From the NCBI GenBank assembly GCA_937989675.1, contig CALKRK010000076.1, forward strand, positions 1-56,403: a DNA stretch of 56,403 nt, given 5' to 3'. The DNA comes from an uncultured Arenicella sp. Its GTDB lineage: Bacteria; Pseudomonadota; Gammaproteobacteria; Arenicellales; Arenicellaceae. Shown in pieces: positions 27,331 through 36,039 of the stretch; positions within the stretch are counted from its first letter, which is position 1; each line of letters starts with the position of its first letter. A program made the translations under genes and the position numbers. The notes beneath the pieces were generated by a model. It was not told the DNA's origin. It did not search any database and saw only the letters and a program-made list of their open reading frames with translations.

Positions 27331-27948
27331 ACAACGAACAAATCGAAAACTCGAGCCAGCACCTATTCTACACCACCCTATTTTACTAGCTTTGGCGTAA
27401 GAACCCATTAAGGAATCGGCATAAATATACGAGTTCTGGAAAATCACCCGAATGGATGAGGTCGATTAAAGATTAAATAACTAGACTCTCTCGTGCAGGT
27501 CGTCATTAGGATAATGATTTTTGGCAGGACGCTATCGATCTGCATTGTTTCTCGAGAAATGTCTTAGGGCTGAGCCACCGTTGCTAATCACGATCTCCCC
27601 AAGCAACGGTGGTTCATTTACCGTATTCATTCAAAAAAGTTCTCTTCCTTGAGTGAACATCTCCTTACCCTCGAGCTTCGACTCAAAAAGCTCCTTGGTT
27701 CTGCGCTTACGTGTTAATCGTAAACATAAAACAAAAACCTTATTCCATCCGCCACCCAATGCATCCAGCTCCCCAATTTGGCGAAGGTTCTTGCTCCCCC
27801 TGGTCACCAGCACTATGCTCTGCGTTGATGATTCCTCTGCTGAAAATAACGTTTACGTTACTTTTAGGCTTTGACTAGTTAGTGTCCAAACTGCTCATTT
27901 TCTCTCAGCAAATCAGCCGAATTTGAACAAAATAACAATTTATTGATA
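27331..27948. other. Long non-coding interval between the ABC1 kinase and the CHAT operon
   Basis: About 620 bp. Short ORFs here (60 aa at 27631 minus, 73 aa at 27653 plus) have no recognisable family, signal or ribosome site. The visible structure is a large stem-loop at 27572-27615 and a 12-bp palindrome TTTCTCGAGAAA at 27548-27559. No tRNA or IS end is seen. Confidence 0.5.
27572..27615. other. Large stem-loop (14-bp stem)
   Basis: GAGCCACCGTTGCT (27572-27585) pairs with AGCAACGGTGGTTC (27602-27615), allowing one G-T pair, with a 16-base loop. Neither side has a T-run, so it is not a standard terminator. It could be an RNA structure, a repeat-element remnant or a protein site. Confidence 0.6.
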
Positions 27949-27980
27949 CAAAAAAGAAAAAGCCGAGAAATTCTCGGCTT
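27949..27980 (-). terminator. Terminator of the CHAT-sigma operon
   Basis: AGCCGAGAA (27961-27969) and TTCTCGGCT (27971-27979) form a tight stem around one base, which in practice opens to a small loop. On the minus strand it is followed by TTTTCTTTTTTG. It lies 30 bp after the stop of the Cys-cluster gene. Confidence 0.85.
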
Positions 27981-28010
27981 TAGGCTTTAGGAGTACATTT
28001 AACATGAAAG

Positions 28011-28472
28011 TTATCTAGCTCGAAAACCGCCGCCGCCCTGATCACCATCCCCACCACTCTGGTAAGCTAGAGCGACAACCTGAATACTTGGGCAACAGCA
28101 CTCGCAACAGCACTTCTCACAATCATTCCCCTCATCAAACGGGTTATCCTGAAACGTGAATACAGCTGGGTCATACTTAAAAAAGTGAAACCGCATAAAA
28201 AATACGTTTATTTTTTTCTTGCACTCATATTTAAAATTTAGGGTCAAAGTATTATCTTCTTCAACCTCCATTTTCAATGTTCCCTTAATTGGTACTAATT
28301 CTAGTTTTGCTTTTCCTTTTGCGTTATTCAACACAATTTTAGAGATAGGCCGATATTTGGACCCCGAAATAGCAAAATAGTCGCCGACTGAAAACTTTCT
28401 GCTTTCCTCAATGTAATAGATGGGCCAGTTGCCCTTTTTCAACGCTTCTGTAAAGACAGATGAAAGATTCAT
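28011..28472 (-). CDS. Small Cys-cluster protein, last gene of the CHAT operon
   Basis: 153 residues of no family I recognise. The first 110 are beta-rich and charged (VLNNAKGKAKLELVPIKGTLKMEVEEDNTLTLNFKYE). Then comes an acidic stretch, a dense cysteine cluster (CEKCCCECCCP) and a Gly-rich tail ending GGGGFRAR. No signal peptide or membrane span is evident. The Cys cluster could bind metal or be lipidated or modified; the tail is flexible. Its place at the end of an operon with an exported protease and a sigma/anti-sigma pair makes it a candidate substrate or effector of that pathway (inference). Confidence 0.75.
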   Translation of the reverse strand: MNLSSVFTEALKKGNWPIYYIEESRKFSVGDYFAISGSKYRPISKIVLNNAKGKAKLELVPIKGTLKMEVEEDNTLTLNFKYECKKKINVFFMRFHFFKYDPAVFTFQDNPFDEGNDCEKCCCECCCPSIQVVALAYQSGGDGDQGGGGFRAR

Positions 28473-28517
28473 TGTTAACCTCGTTCTAAGTTGTTAGTAA
28501 TTTGGGGGGATTGACCA

Positions 28518-29195
28518 CTAAAAACACGACTCTGTGTAATTACAGAAATCAACGCGTTCGTCTTGCCCGTTCTCGACGACTCCGTAAAGCTGCACTTCGG
28601 CGTCGGCAATTGACGCATGCTCAGGCAGTAACACTAAGGAGTCTCTCGAGCCACTGGCAAACTCAAACTCGTCGCTTTGCCATACTTCTTTTTCACTCTC
28701 AGCCGAGCGCACACTTAAATAGTATCGCGGGTAACGCACGTCTCTTACTCGCACGATCACCGCCGCCTGACCATCTACAACAGAAAGATCTAAACCTTTG
28801 GTAGAACCACTTGCACTGCGAACAACCGCAGACTGCAAACTCACTAGTTCAACGTTAGCGCTTGTCTCTGATTTTGACAGCCCTTTTATAGCGAATGGCG
28901 CAATACAAACAAGTAAAGCGGCCATCGCAAAAGTAGGTGCTGGCCCCGAAAACATACGACTCAGTTTACTTAGCCACGGCTCTGAACTACCTTGTGGAGG
29001 CACACTTTTAGCACCGCTATTATCCTGTTTCACTAGCCCCAAGCCTAAATTTAGCATTTGAGCCGAACTTACCATCTCCGCCACATCGGGCCGACATAAA
29101 AAATACGCCTCAAACTCTTCTGCGTCACCTTCGTCCAGCTGGTCGAGTATGTAGCGCTGGACGATGGCTTCTAAATTATCTTTATCAATATTCAT
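28518..29195 (-). CDS. Probable membrane anti-sigma factor
   Basis: The N-terminal 60 residues (ILDQLDEGDAEEFEAYFLCRPDVAEMV) match the anti-sigma-domain layout of zf-HC2-like proteins but lack the HxxxCxxC zinc ligands. A hydrophobic segment (FAMAALLVCIAPFAIKGL) near residue 90-110 is the probable single membrane span. The C-terminal 100 residues form a beta-rich periplasmic domain with a Cys pair (FCNYTESCF). It follows the ECF sigma gene by 49 bp. This is the classic sigma/anti-sigma order, so it probably sequesters the sigma factor until proteolysis or a signal releases it. Confidence 0.78.
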   Translation of the reverse strand: MNIDKDNLEAIVQRYILDQLDEGDAEEFEAYFLCRPDVAEMVSSAQMLNLGLGLVKQDNSGAKSVPPQGSSEPWLSKLSRMFSGPAPTFAMAALLVCIAPFAIKGLSKSETSANVELVSLQSAVVRSASGSTKGLDLSVVDGQAAVIVRVRDVRYPRYYLSVRSAESEKEVWQSDEFEFASGSRDSLVLLPEHASIADAEVQLYGVVENGQDERVDFCNYTESCF

Positions 29196-29244
29196 AAGCT
29201 ACCTTTTTAACGATGGTGCGTAACCGGTCGGTATTCTCTCACTT

Positions 29245-29835
29245 TTAAAAGTATTTATTTCCCGCACTCTCTTCCCAAAGAGACCTAAACCGCTCTCGAG
29301 CGCGATAAAGCACGCGGTCAAAATGCGCTGGCGTTAAGTCAAACTCCTGACATAACTCCTCCTTGTTATCTCCAATTAAATAGAAACGTTGCAAAATTTG
29401 CTTATCTCTTTCAACACTTAACTCATCCAGCAACCTTGATACACACTGGCTTAATTGTCCATTGGCAAAGGCCTTTTCTGGAGTCGTGCCAGAGTCTACA
29501 ATCTCTCCGGCTTGTTCCTCGCCAAGCATTTGATTTTTGGTTTGCTTTCGTTGCCGCATTATCAGCTGATTTTTTGCTATCTGGATAATAAATGCCGCAA
29601 GCTTTTGCTTATTTCGAAGTTGGTTATCGCGCACTTTCTGCAACACCAACACCCATGTTTCCTGGGCAATATCGCTTGCCAGAGAGTGATCACGAGCTCG
29701 GTTATATAGCATTACTCCGAGGCCACGTTGATATCTGAGCACCATTTCTCGCTCAGCCTCTTGGTCACCCTCAAGAATTCTGCCCACCAAATTTTCGGAG
29801 ACCTGAGCCTCAGTTAATGCATTTTGCGCTGTCAT
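29245..29835 (-). CDS. ECF RNA polymerase sigma factor
   Basis: 196 residues, the usual ECF length. Region 2 runs about 30-100 (MVLRYQRGLGVMLYNRARDHSLASDIAQETWVLVLQKV, FIIQIAKNQLIMRQRKQ). Region 4 is near the C-terminus (LSVERDKQILQRFYLIGDNKEELCQEFDLTPAHFDRVLYRARERF) with the helix-turn-helix. The start overlaps the stop of the CHAT gene by four bases (ATGA), so translation is coupled. The likely anti-sigma gene is directly downstream. Confidence 0.92.
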   Translation of the reverse strand: MTAQNALTEAQVSENLVGRILEGDQEAEREMVLRYQRGLGVMLYNRARDHSLASDIAQETWVLVLQKVRDNQLRNKQKLAAFIIQIAKNQLIMRQRKQTKNQMLGEEQAGEIVDSGTTPEKAFANGQLSQCVSRLLDELSVERDKQILQRFYLIGDNKEELCQEFDLTPAHFDRVLYRARERFRSLWEESAGNKYF

Positions 29836-32800
29836 AGCTTACTGTTTTCCAACCCACCTTGAAGTTGAAACCCGGCCCAAAAGTACGGGTCTCTCCAATC
29901 GTTATTTTTGTCTGAATACACGGCTATCTGAGCTTGGCGCAAAGCCTCAGACGCAACTAGACTATCATCTAATAGCCCAGAATAGAATCGAGCGGTCAAA
30001 TTAGCCGTTGCTTTATCTTGTACTTGCCAAAGCGTACCAATGACTTGGCTGGCTCCGCCTTCTATAAAAGCTCGGCTAAGGCTTAACAAGCCTTCGCCGG
30101 CAACTCCTCGGCCAAGTGAGCTCTCACAAGCACTGAGCATAACCAAATCCGCATTGATTTTAGCTGAACTAATCTCTGGTAATAGCCAATAATTGATACC
30201 ATTCTCCGACACCTTAGAAAACATTAGTCCCGAAAGTGCTGGCTCTAGACTATTGAGAAGACCATGAGTTGCAAAATGCAAGATAGAGTGCGGTTCCGCC
30301 ACTTTCTTTAAGAACTGTACTTTGGTTGCTCTATCAGCGACTAGAAGTGATACATTACTACCTGCAATTTTTTGTATCGCCTTTGCCTCCATTGCTGTAT
30401 TTGGCAACCGGACAAAGGTTTCCTGCACATCAACAGTTGAAATAGGATCTGCCACAACAAGTATCTTTCTATCCGCCGAATATTGTCTCGTGTTGGCCCT
30501 ATCCTCAATTGCCAAAATAGATCCAAAAGAAGGCGCATAAGTAATCGCTACTTTACCAATCAGGGGCGTAGACCAATCGTCGAGTATAAGCGGTGAGAAA
30601 GGAAGACCATTGAGCGGGCCATCAGGAACAATAATCAATGTAGCAATTGTTTCTCTTTCTAACCTTCTTGCAATTGGCTCGATAACTTGCGCACTCAAGT
30701 CGATAATCGCTTTTCGTTGTAGCCAAGCATTTGAGTTATCGCGGAGGTTAGGGTGACTAGTAATATGCCACTTCGCTTCATCAACCAGTGCTTCAATCTC
30801 GGCACGTGCTGGTAGTTGATGTAAGGTCGTTTCTTTTTCTCCAATTAGCCACAACCAGCTTTTAGCCCTCCCCAAAAAATAGTATGCAAGCAACTGATCA
30901 CTACTGGTGACCTTCGGCAAAGTTAAAGATTGATTGCCCGTACTCGGTTGCCAAACTATATTTCTTTCATCAAACAAGTCTGTTTCGATTTTCTCTAATT
31001 CTGCGCTGAGCTCGCGCGTAGTATTTATTAGACTCTCCCCGTCGCTTTCAGTATTTCGATACCACTTAGCGGCACTAATCAATATCTTGTCATGGATAGC
31101 ATCACGAGCTTTCGATACATTTAACGAGACATCTGAATCGTTATGCACCTGCCGGATCACTTCGTTCAATGTTCGAGCCTTATAAGACTCAACCAACTTG
31201 AGAGCCTCATTGGAGCGCGCCTCTTCTAACAACAACTCCACATTCAACGCAAATACCGATTTTTGTAGCGCAAAATAGTGCCTACGCAAATCACGTCGCT
31301 TAACCTTAGGAAGAGCTTGTTCAACAATAGAGCGAGCACTACTCAAATAAACTAGTGCTCGTTCGTTTTGGCCTACGCCTCGTGCAACAATCGCTCGGCG
31401 AAATAAGAACTTCGCTTGATCCGGTATAAGGCCTCGTTGACTTATAAACTTAGCAACTCTTGTAGCAAGTTGATCTGCCTCGTTATACGCTCCCAAGGAC
31501 GACAACAGTTCAACGGAGAGGCTAAAATTTTGAGCTAATAATACGTAGTCTTCTGTCTGAGACAGAGATTTTAACGCGGCAATATTTAGTGGTACCGCTT
31601 CCAAAATTCGATTTTGGTCCAGCTCCAATTCAGCAAACATAAGATTGTTTCTTCCCGCTGACCGATCTCTCCCGTTTTTTCTATCGTACTCAATCGCATT
31701 TCGAAAAAGCTTACGTGCTACATCTGGCCTATTTTGAGCAAACGCTATTTCTGCTCTTAGAAACGTAGAAGCCGCTAGCCGTGCTTCCATTTTGTTTGAC
31801 AAATAGAAATTATGCATTCGTTCTGAATAGCTTTCAGCGGCATCAAAATCTCCGAGCCGAACGGAGCTCTCCGCTCTCTCACGCAATAGATAACCGTAGA
31901 GATTACTGCTGCGCTCTTGATCTGCAATAGTCATCGCCGAAAACCGATTAAAAGCCTCGTCAAGGAATTCCTCAGCGATGTATCCCTCCCCAAGTTTGCT
32001 ATAGGCTATCGAAGTATAATAGAGAGCCCAAACTACGTAGACCGGAAAAGAGTACTCTTCCGCTAGAAGTTTTTGTTGCGCGCCATAGGCAATAGCCTTG
32101 GGAAATTGACCAGCCCTCTGGTTGGCCCAGCTTAGGTTACCAGTTGCGTTTAATAAGCCAAAATACCTATTAGCGCTGGCATAGATCGCACTTACCTCTT
32201 CAAATAACTTTAACGCCTCACTGAAGTTCGACTCTCTTGTTAAACTAATCGCGTAATAATTTGCTCCTTTGGCATAGTCGACTAACTCTCCAATCTCTTT
32301 AGCCTCATTCATGCCTCTTAGAAACAAGCTTCTTTTCTCTTCTATATTTGAAGTAAACCGCCCTAGCTGATATAGCGCCTGAACGCGATATCTACTTTTT
32401 CCAACTCCTTTAGCATCAGCTATCTCTGAAGCAAGCTTGCTAGTCCTCTTTACCTCCCCAGTACCAGAAAGAAGTTGCATCAAGACCGATTTAGCATGTA
32501 TCGCCCACTTATGTTGCGGTGTATCGTCTATTACCAACTCCAGTTCCGATATAGCTAGCTCCCTAAATTTCTTAGCATCGTCTCCACCCGAATTTAATGA
32601 TCTTGCCCTCGACTCGCTGGCGCTAGATATCGCTTGAAGAAACATAATATCTCGTTGCAATATTCCGTTACCACCCGATGTGCGATAGTCCACTTTCAAC
32701 GAATATGGACTATCTCGGTCAATGTTATTCGCTCCCTCGATAGTCACAAAACAAACTTCACAATCACTTTTTTTCGCCAATAGAAGTTCATCAAAAAACT

Positions 32801-33056
32801 TGTCGGCAAGAATATTTACCGTCTTAATCGGCGTTTCGTCGTTCTCTGAATACAGAGACAAAATATAATCCGCCGACTTCTGCGATGCTGTAACAACAAC
32901 ATAATCATGCTCACCAAACTCCAACTTAACCTTTAGCGGCTCGGCCAACCCTACCCCTTCGATCACCTTGGGGTTGGCGTGGGCATTCGTGTTGACGAAC
33001 AAAGTTACAAAGGCAGTCAGTGCAAAACTGAGCCTTTTAAAGCTGATGCAAAGCAC
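29832..33056 (-). CDS. Exported TPR-CHAT cysteine protease
   Basis: A signal peptide (SFKRLSFALTAFVTLFVNTNAHA) is followed by a beta domain, about 450 residues of TPR-like helical repeats (ALYQLGRFTSNIEEKRSLFLRGMNEAKE, ALVYLSSARSIVEQ) and a C-terminal CHAT domain. The CHAT dyad is visible: His931 in HFATHG and Cys977 in LSACESSLG, with GEGLLSLSRAFIEGGASQVIGTLWQVQD downstream. The start is GTG with GGGGAGA upstream. CHAT proteases are clan-CD relatives of separase and caspases; TPR-CHAT proteases cut partner proteins. Export together with an ECF sigma gene suggests a periplasmic protease that may control sigma release. Confidence 0.88.
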   Translation of the reverse strand: MLCISFKRLSFALTAFVTLFVNTNAHANPKVIEGVGLAEPLKVKLEFGEHDYVVVTASQKSADYILSLYSENDETPIKTVNILADKFFDELLLAKKSDCEVCFVTIEGANNIDRDSPYSLKVDYRTSGGNGILQRDIMFLQAISSASESRARSLNSGGDDAKKFRELAISELELVIDDTPQHKWAIHAKSVLMQLLSGTGEVKRTSKLASEIADAKGVGKSRYRVQALYQLGRFTSNIEEKRSLFLRGMNEAKEIGELVDYAKGANYYAISLTRESNFSEALKLFEEVSAIYASANRYFGLLNATGNLSWANQRAGQFPKAIAYGAQQKLLAEEYSFPVYVVWALYYTSIAYSKLGEGYIAEEFLDEAFNRFSAMTIADQERSSNLYGYLLRERAESSVRLGDFDAAESYSERMHNFYLSNKMEARLAASTFLRAEIAFAQNRPDVARKLFRNAIEYDRKNGRDRSAGRNNLMFAELELDQNRILEAVPLNIAALKSLSQTEDYVLLAQNFSLSVELLSSLGAYNEADQLATRVAKFISQRGLIPDQAKFLFRRAIVARGVGQNERALVYLSSARSIVEQALPKVKRRDLRRHYFALQKSVFALNVELLLEEARSNEALKLVESYKARTLNEVIRQVHNDSDVSLNVSKARDAIHDKILISAAKWYRNTESDGESLINTTRELSAELEKIETDLFDERNIVWQPSTGNQSLTLPKVTSSDQLLAYYFLGRAKSWLWLIGEKETTLHQLPARAEIEALVDEAKWHITSHPNLRDNSNAWLQRKAIIDLSAQVIEPIARRLERETIATLIIVPDGPLNGLPFSPLILDDWSTPLIGKVAITYAPSFGSILAIEDRANTRQYSADRKILVVADPISTVDVQETFVRLPNTAMEAKAIQKIAGSNVSLLVADRATKVQFLKKVAEPHSILHFATHGLLNSLEPALSGLMFSKVSENGINYWLLPEISSAKINADLVMLSACESSLGRGVAGEGLLSLSRAFIEGGASQVIGTLWQVQDKATANLTARFYSGLLDDSLVASEALRQAQIAVYSDKNNDWRDPYFWAGFQLQGGLENSKL

Positions 33057-33092
33057 TTTAAGAGTCTCCCCAGTAGGGTTTGGGTGTGATCA

Positions 33093-33120
33093 AGTATATA
33101 AATTTGGCTAATTTAGTCAA
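33093..33120 (-). promoter_or_regulatory. Sigma-70-like promoter of the CHAT operon
   Basis: On the minus strand, TTGACT (33120-33115), a 16-bp spacer and TATACT (33098-33093) lie about 37 bp before the GTG start. It is a close match to the housekeeping consensus. Confidence 0.7.
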
Positions 33121-33169
33121 AGTAGCCGCATTACTATGCCACTTTGAAAGTGTTCGGCGAGTCATGAAA

Positions 33170-33178
33170 TGCTATAAT
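33170..33178 (+). promoter_or_regulatory. Extended -10 promoter of ppc
   Basis: TGCTATAAT contains a perfect -10 hexamer (33173-33178) with the TGn extension. It lies about 41 bp before the ppc GTG. No good -35 is at the right spacing. Confidence 0.65.
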
Positions 33179-33218
33179 CTCGTCACCGGAGTACCACCAA
33201 CCTTTAGGAAGTTTTACC

Positions 33219-35987
33219 GTGAATCCCCCAATCAACGCATTGAGCGATGAAGCAAAGATATTGCCTGATTTATTAGGCGAAGTAATTAAAGAACAAGAAG
33301 GCCAAGCCGTATTTGATGCAGTCGAGCTGCTTCGGCAAGGCTTTATTGGCCAGCGCCTAGACTCGAGCTCTGAAAAACAAGCCGAGCTATTGACGGCCAT
33401 TGAGGGCATGGAAATCGAAACGCTGGACCGTGTCATTCATGCGTTCAGTACGTTCTTTCATTTGGCAAATATCTCTGAAGAATACGACAACCAAAAGTCT
33501 AGAGCCGGCCTCGAAGAGCGCGGAGAGACCTGGAGCAACTCGTTTGTCGACATCATGGACGAGTTTAAGTCTGCCGGAAAGTCACTCGATGAGGTTATTG
33601 AGTTAACCAGTGACCTAAACTACTACCCCACCTTTACTGCACACCCAACCGAAGCCAAACGACCGGTTGTTTTGGAGGCCTTACAGCGTATTCACAAAGA
33701 ATATCAAGGCTTAACTGCGGGCGGAGTTGGTGAAGGTGAGATGTCTGAAATCAGGCATCGCCTAAAGGCAATGATCCAAATTTTCTGGAAAACCGAAGCG
33801 GTTCGTCCGTCTAAACCAACGGTTTATGATGAAATTGAAAACTCACTGTATTACTTTCGCGAGAGCATTTTCACTTGCCTGCCTGAAATCTATCGCGACT
33901 TAGAAAACGCCATAAAACACGCGTACCCAGAAGCACGCGGCCAAGCACTGGAAATACCGAATATTGTGCGCTTTGGTACCTGGGTTGGCGGTGACCGCGA
34001 TGGTAATCCGTTTGTCACACCAGAAATCACAAGAAATGCGCTTCGCATGCAGCAAATTGAAGTACTCAAAGAATACGCGCGCCGAGTCGAAGACCTGAGC
34101 CGAGTGATGACGCACAGTGCAGACCAAGTTGAGTTATCGCCAGCGTTCATCAAATCAATGGAAGACGACCATGTTCGCCTAACCAAATACTTTGGCCGTA
34201 AACATATTAAGGAGCCTTATCGCCGAAAGCTAAGCTTCGTAAAGCTGCGTTTGGAAAAGACCATTGCCCAAGCCGAAGCACGCTTGGACGACGGTTCACC
34301 TTCATTTGACCCACTGGCGTTTCGTAATGAAAACCAATTTCGCAATGAGATTATTCTAGTTCGCGATTCGCTAATTCATCATAACGAGGCGAATCTGACT
34401 CGTGGCAGCTTGCAAGACTTACTGCGCCTATTAGACAGCTGCGGGTTTTACCTGTCTAAGATGGATGTCCGCCAAGAGTCGACTTTGCATAGCCAAGCGA
34501 TTCACGAAATTGCTGCTACCATCGATGAGCCGGTTGATTACTTCGCAATGAGCGAAGCCGAACGCCAAAAATGGTTAACCGAAAAGCTTCAAGATTCTAA
34601 CGAGCTTGAGTTTGATCGCCGGCAGATCACCATTCAGAGTGCGGATATTATTGCCGTGTTTGACTTAATGAGCGAAATGCGCGACGAGATCTCCGAGCAT
34701 TGCTTTGGCAGCTATATCATCTCTATGACGCACGAGGCGAGCCATCTTCTAGAGGTTGCACTTCTTGCCAAAATGTCGGGGCTGATTTACGCGAACTCCG
34801 ACGGCACAATTCAAAGTGAAATACACATTGCTCCATTGTTTGAAACTGTTAAAGATTTGGAGCACGCTGAGCCAACACTTGAAAGCCTGTTTACCAACTC
34901 GGTTTATCGACAGCTACTGGCTTTCACCGATGATACTCAGGAAGTCATGCTTGGCTATTCTGACTCTTGTAAAGACGGCGGTATATTGGCTTCAAGCTGG
35001 AATTTGTACAAGGCCCAATTGAACATTGTTTCGGTTACGGACAAACACAATATTCGTTGTTTGTTGTTTCATGGCCGCGGCGGAACCATTGGTCGCGGTG
35101 GTGGCCCAACTCATGAATCCATACTCAGCCAACCTAAGGGCACGGTTAAAGGTGGCATTAAGTTTACTGAGCAAGGCGAGGTTCTGTCGTTCAAATATAA
35201 TTTTAAAGAAACAGCTCGGTATGAGTTAACCGTTGGTATTACTGGTTTAATGAAAGCCAGTGACCCAGCCAATGAAAATACCGATCAGGCCGAGCATACT
35301 CAAATGATGGAGCGCCTAGTTGAAACTGGCGAAAAATCGTTTCGTGACCTCACGGACGACAATGTCGCCACTATGCAGTATTTTTATGAGACCACACCAT
35401 CTAGCGAGATTGGCCTGCTCAATATCGGCTCTCGCCCCTCTCATCGAAAGAAAGCCGACTACTCTAAAAAGTCAATTCGAGCAATTGGCTGGGTGTTCGG
35501 CTGGTCGCAATCGCGACAAAATATTCCGGGCTGGTATGGCCTTGGAAGTGCACTGGAGCAAGCAATTGAAGATGGCGGCTTAAACACGCTTCAAGCGATG
35601 CAATCTGATTGGCGTTACTTTCAAAATTTACTCAGCAACTCCCAAATGGTTATTTTGAAAACAGATCAAGACGTTGCGAAGCAATACTCAAAACTCTGTT
35701 CTGACAGCGCGATAGCCGACGCTACTTATGGCCAGATGAAAACCGAATATGAGTTAGCTATCAGTAAAATTCGAGAGATCACCGGCGTCGATGAAATGAT
35801 GGCCGACTTCCCTGAAATCGGCCAATCCGTGCGCTGGCGAAATGCCTATCTTGACCCACTGAACTATATCCAAGTAATGCTACTCGGCCGGCTCGCCAAC
35901 GAACCCGACCGTATGCAATCACAGTGGCTTAAACCGGTACTCGATAGTATCAATGGGATAGCAACAGGGCTACGAAATACTGGCTAA
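33219..35987 (+). CDS. ppc: Phosphoenolpyruvate carboxylase
   Basis: It carboxylates PEP with bicarbonate to oxaloacetate, refilling the TCA cycle. 922 residues is near the bacterial norm. Catalytic motifs are present: FTAHPTEA (His142), VGGDRDGNPFVT, and LLFHGRGGTIGRGGGPTH with the essential Arg/Gly loop. The protein ends GLRNTG, matching the conserved C-terminal NTG that closes on the active site. The start is GTG with a good ribosome site (AGGAAG). It is divergent from the CHAT operon and has its own promoter. Confidence 0.97.
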   Translation: MNPPINALSDEAKILPDLLGEVIKEQEGQAVFDAVELLRQGFIGQRLDSSSEKQAELLTAIEGMEIETLDRVIHAFSTFFHLANISEEYDNQKSRAGLEERGETWSNSFVDIMDEFKSAGKSLDEVIELTSDLNYYPTFTAHPTEAKRPVVLEALQRIHKEYQGLTAGGVGEGEMSEIRHRLKAMIQIFWKTEAVRPSKPTVYDEIENSLYYFRESIFTCLPEIYRDLENAIKHAYPEARGQALEIPNIVRFGTWVGGDRDGNPFVTPEITRNALRMQQIEVLKEYARRVEDLSRVMTHSADQVELSPAFIKSMEDDHVRLTKYFGRKHIKEPYRRKLSFVKLRLEKTIAQAEARLDDGSPSFDPLAFRNENQFRNEIILVRDSLIHHNEANLTRGSLQDLLRLLDSCGFYLSKMDVRQESTLHSQAIHEIAATIDEPVDYFAMSEAERQKWLTEKLQDSNELEFDRRQITIQSADIIAVFDLMSEMRDEISEHCFGSYIISMTHEASHLLEVALLAKMSGLIYANSDGTIQSEIHIAPLFETVKDLEHAEPTLESLFTNSVYRQLLAFTDDTQEVMLGYSDSCKDGGILASSWNLYKAQLNIVSVTDKHNIRCLLFHGRGGTIGRGGGPTHESILSQPKGTVKGGIKFTEQGEVLSFKYNFKETARYELTVGITGLMKASDPANENTDQAEHTQMMERLVETGEKSFRDLTDDNVATMQYFYETTPSSEIGLLNIGSRPSHRKKADYSKKSIRAIGWVFGWSQSRQNIPGWYGLGSALEQAIEDGGLNTLQAMQSDWRYFQNLLSNSQMVILKTDQDVAKQYSKLCSDSAIADATYGQMKTEYELAISKIREITGVDEMMADFPEIGQSVRWRNAYLDPLNYIQVMLLGRLANEPDRMQSQWLKPVLDSINGIATGLRNTG

Positions 35988-36039
35988 AATGGCCGAAGCA
36001 TTTTTAAACTGAGATAAAAGCACGTATACCGAGAAAGCA

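Noticed and set aside
27631-27874. 60-aa minus and 73-aa plus ORFs in the gene-free interval
   Set aside because: They overlap each other, lack ribosome sites and resemble no family.
34816-35583. Short plus-strand ORFs of 68-87 aa inside ppc
   Set aside because: They lie in other frames of a complete, conserved PEP carboxylase and have no independent support.
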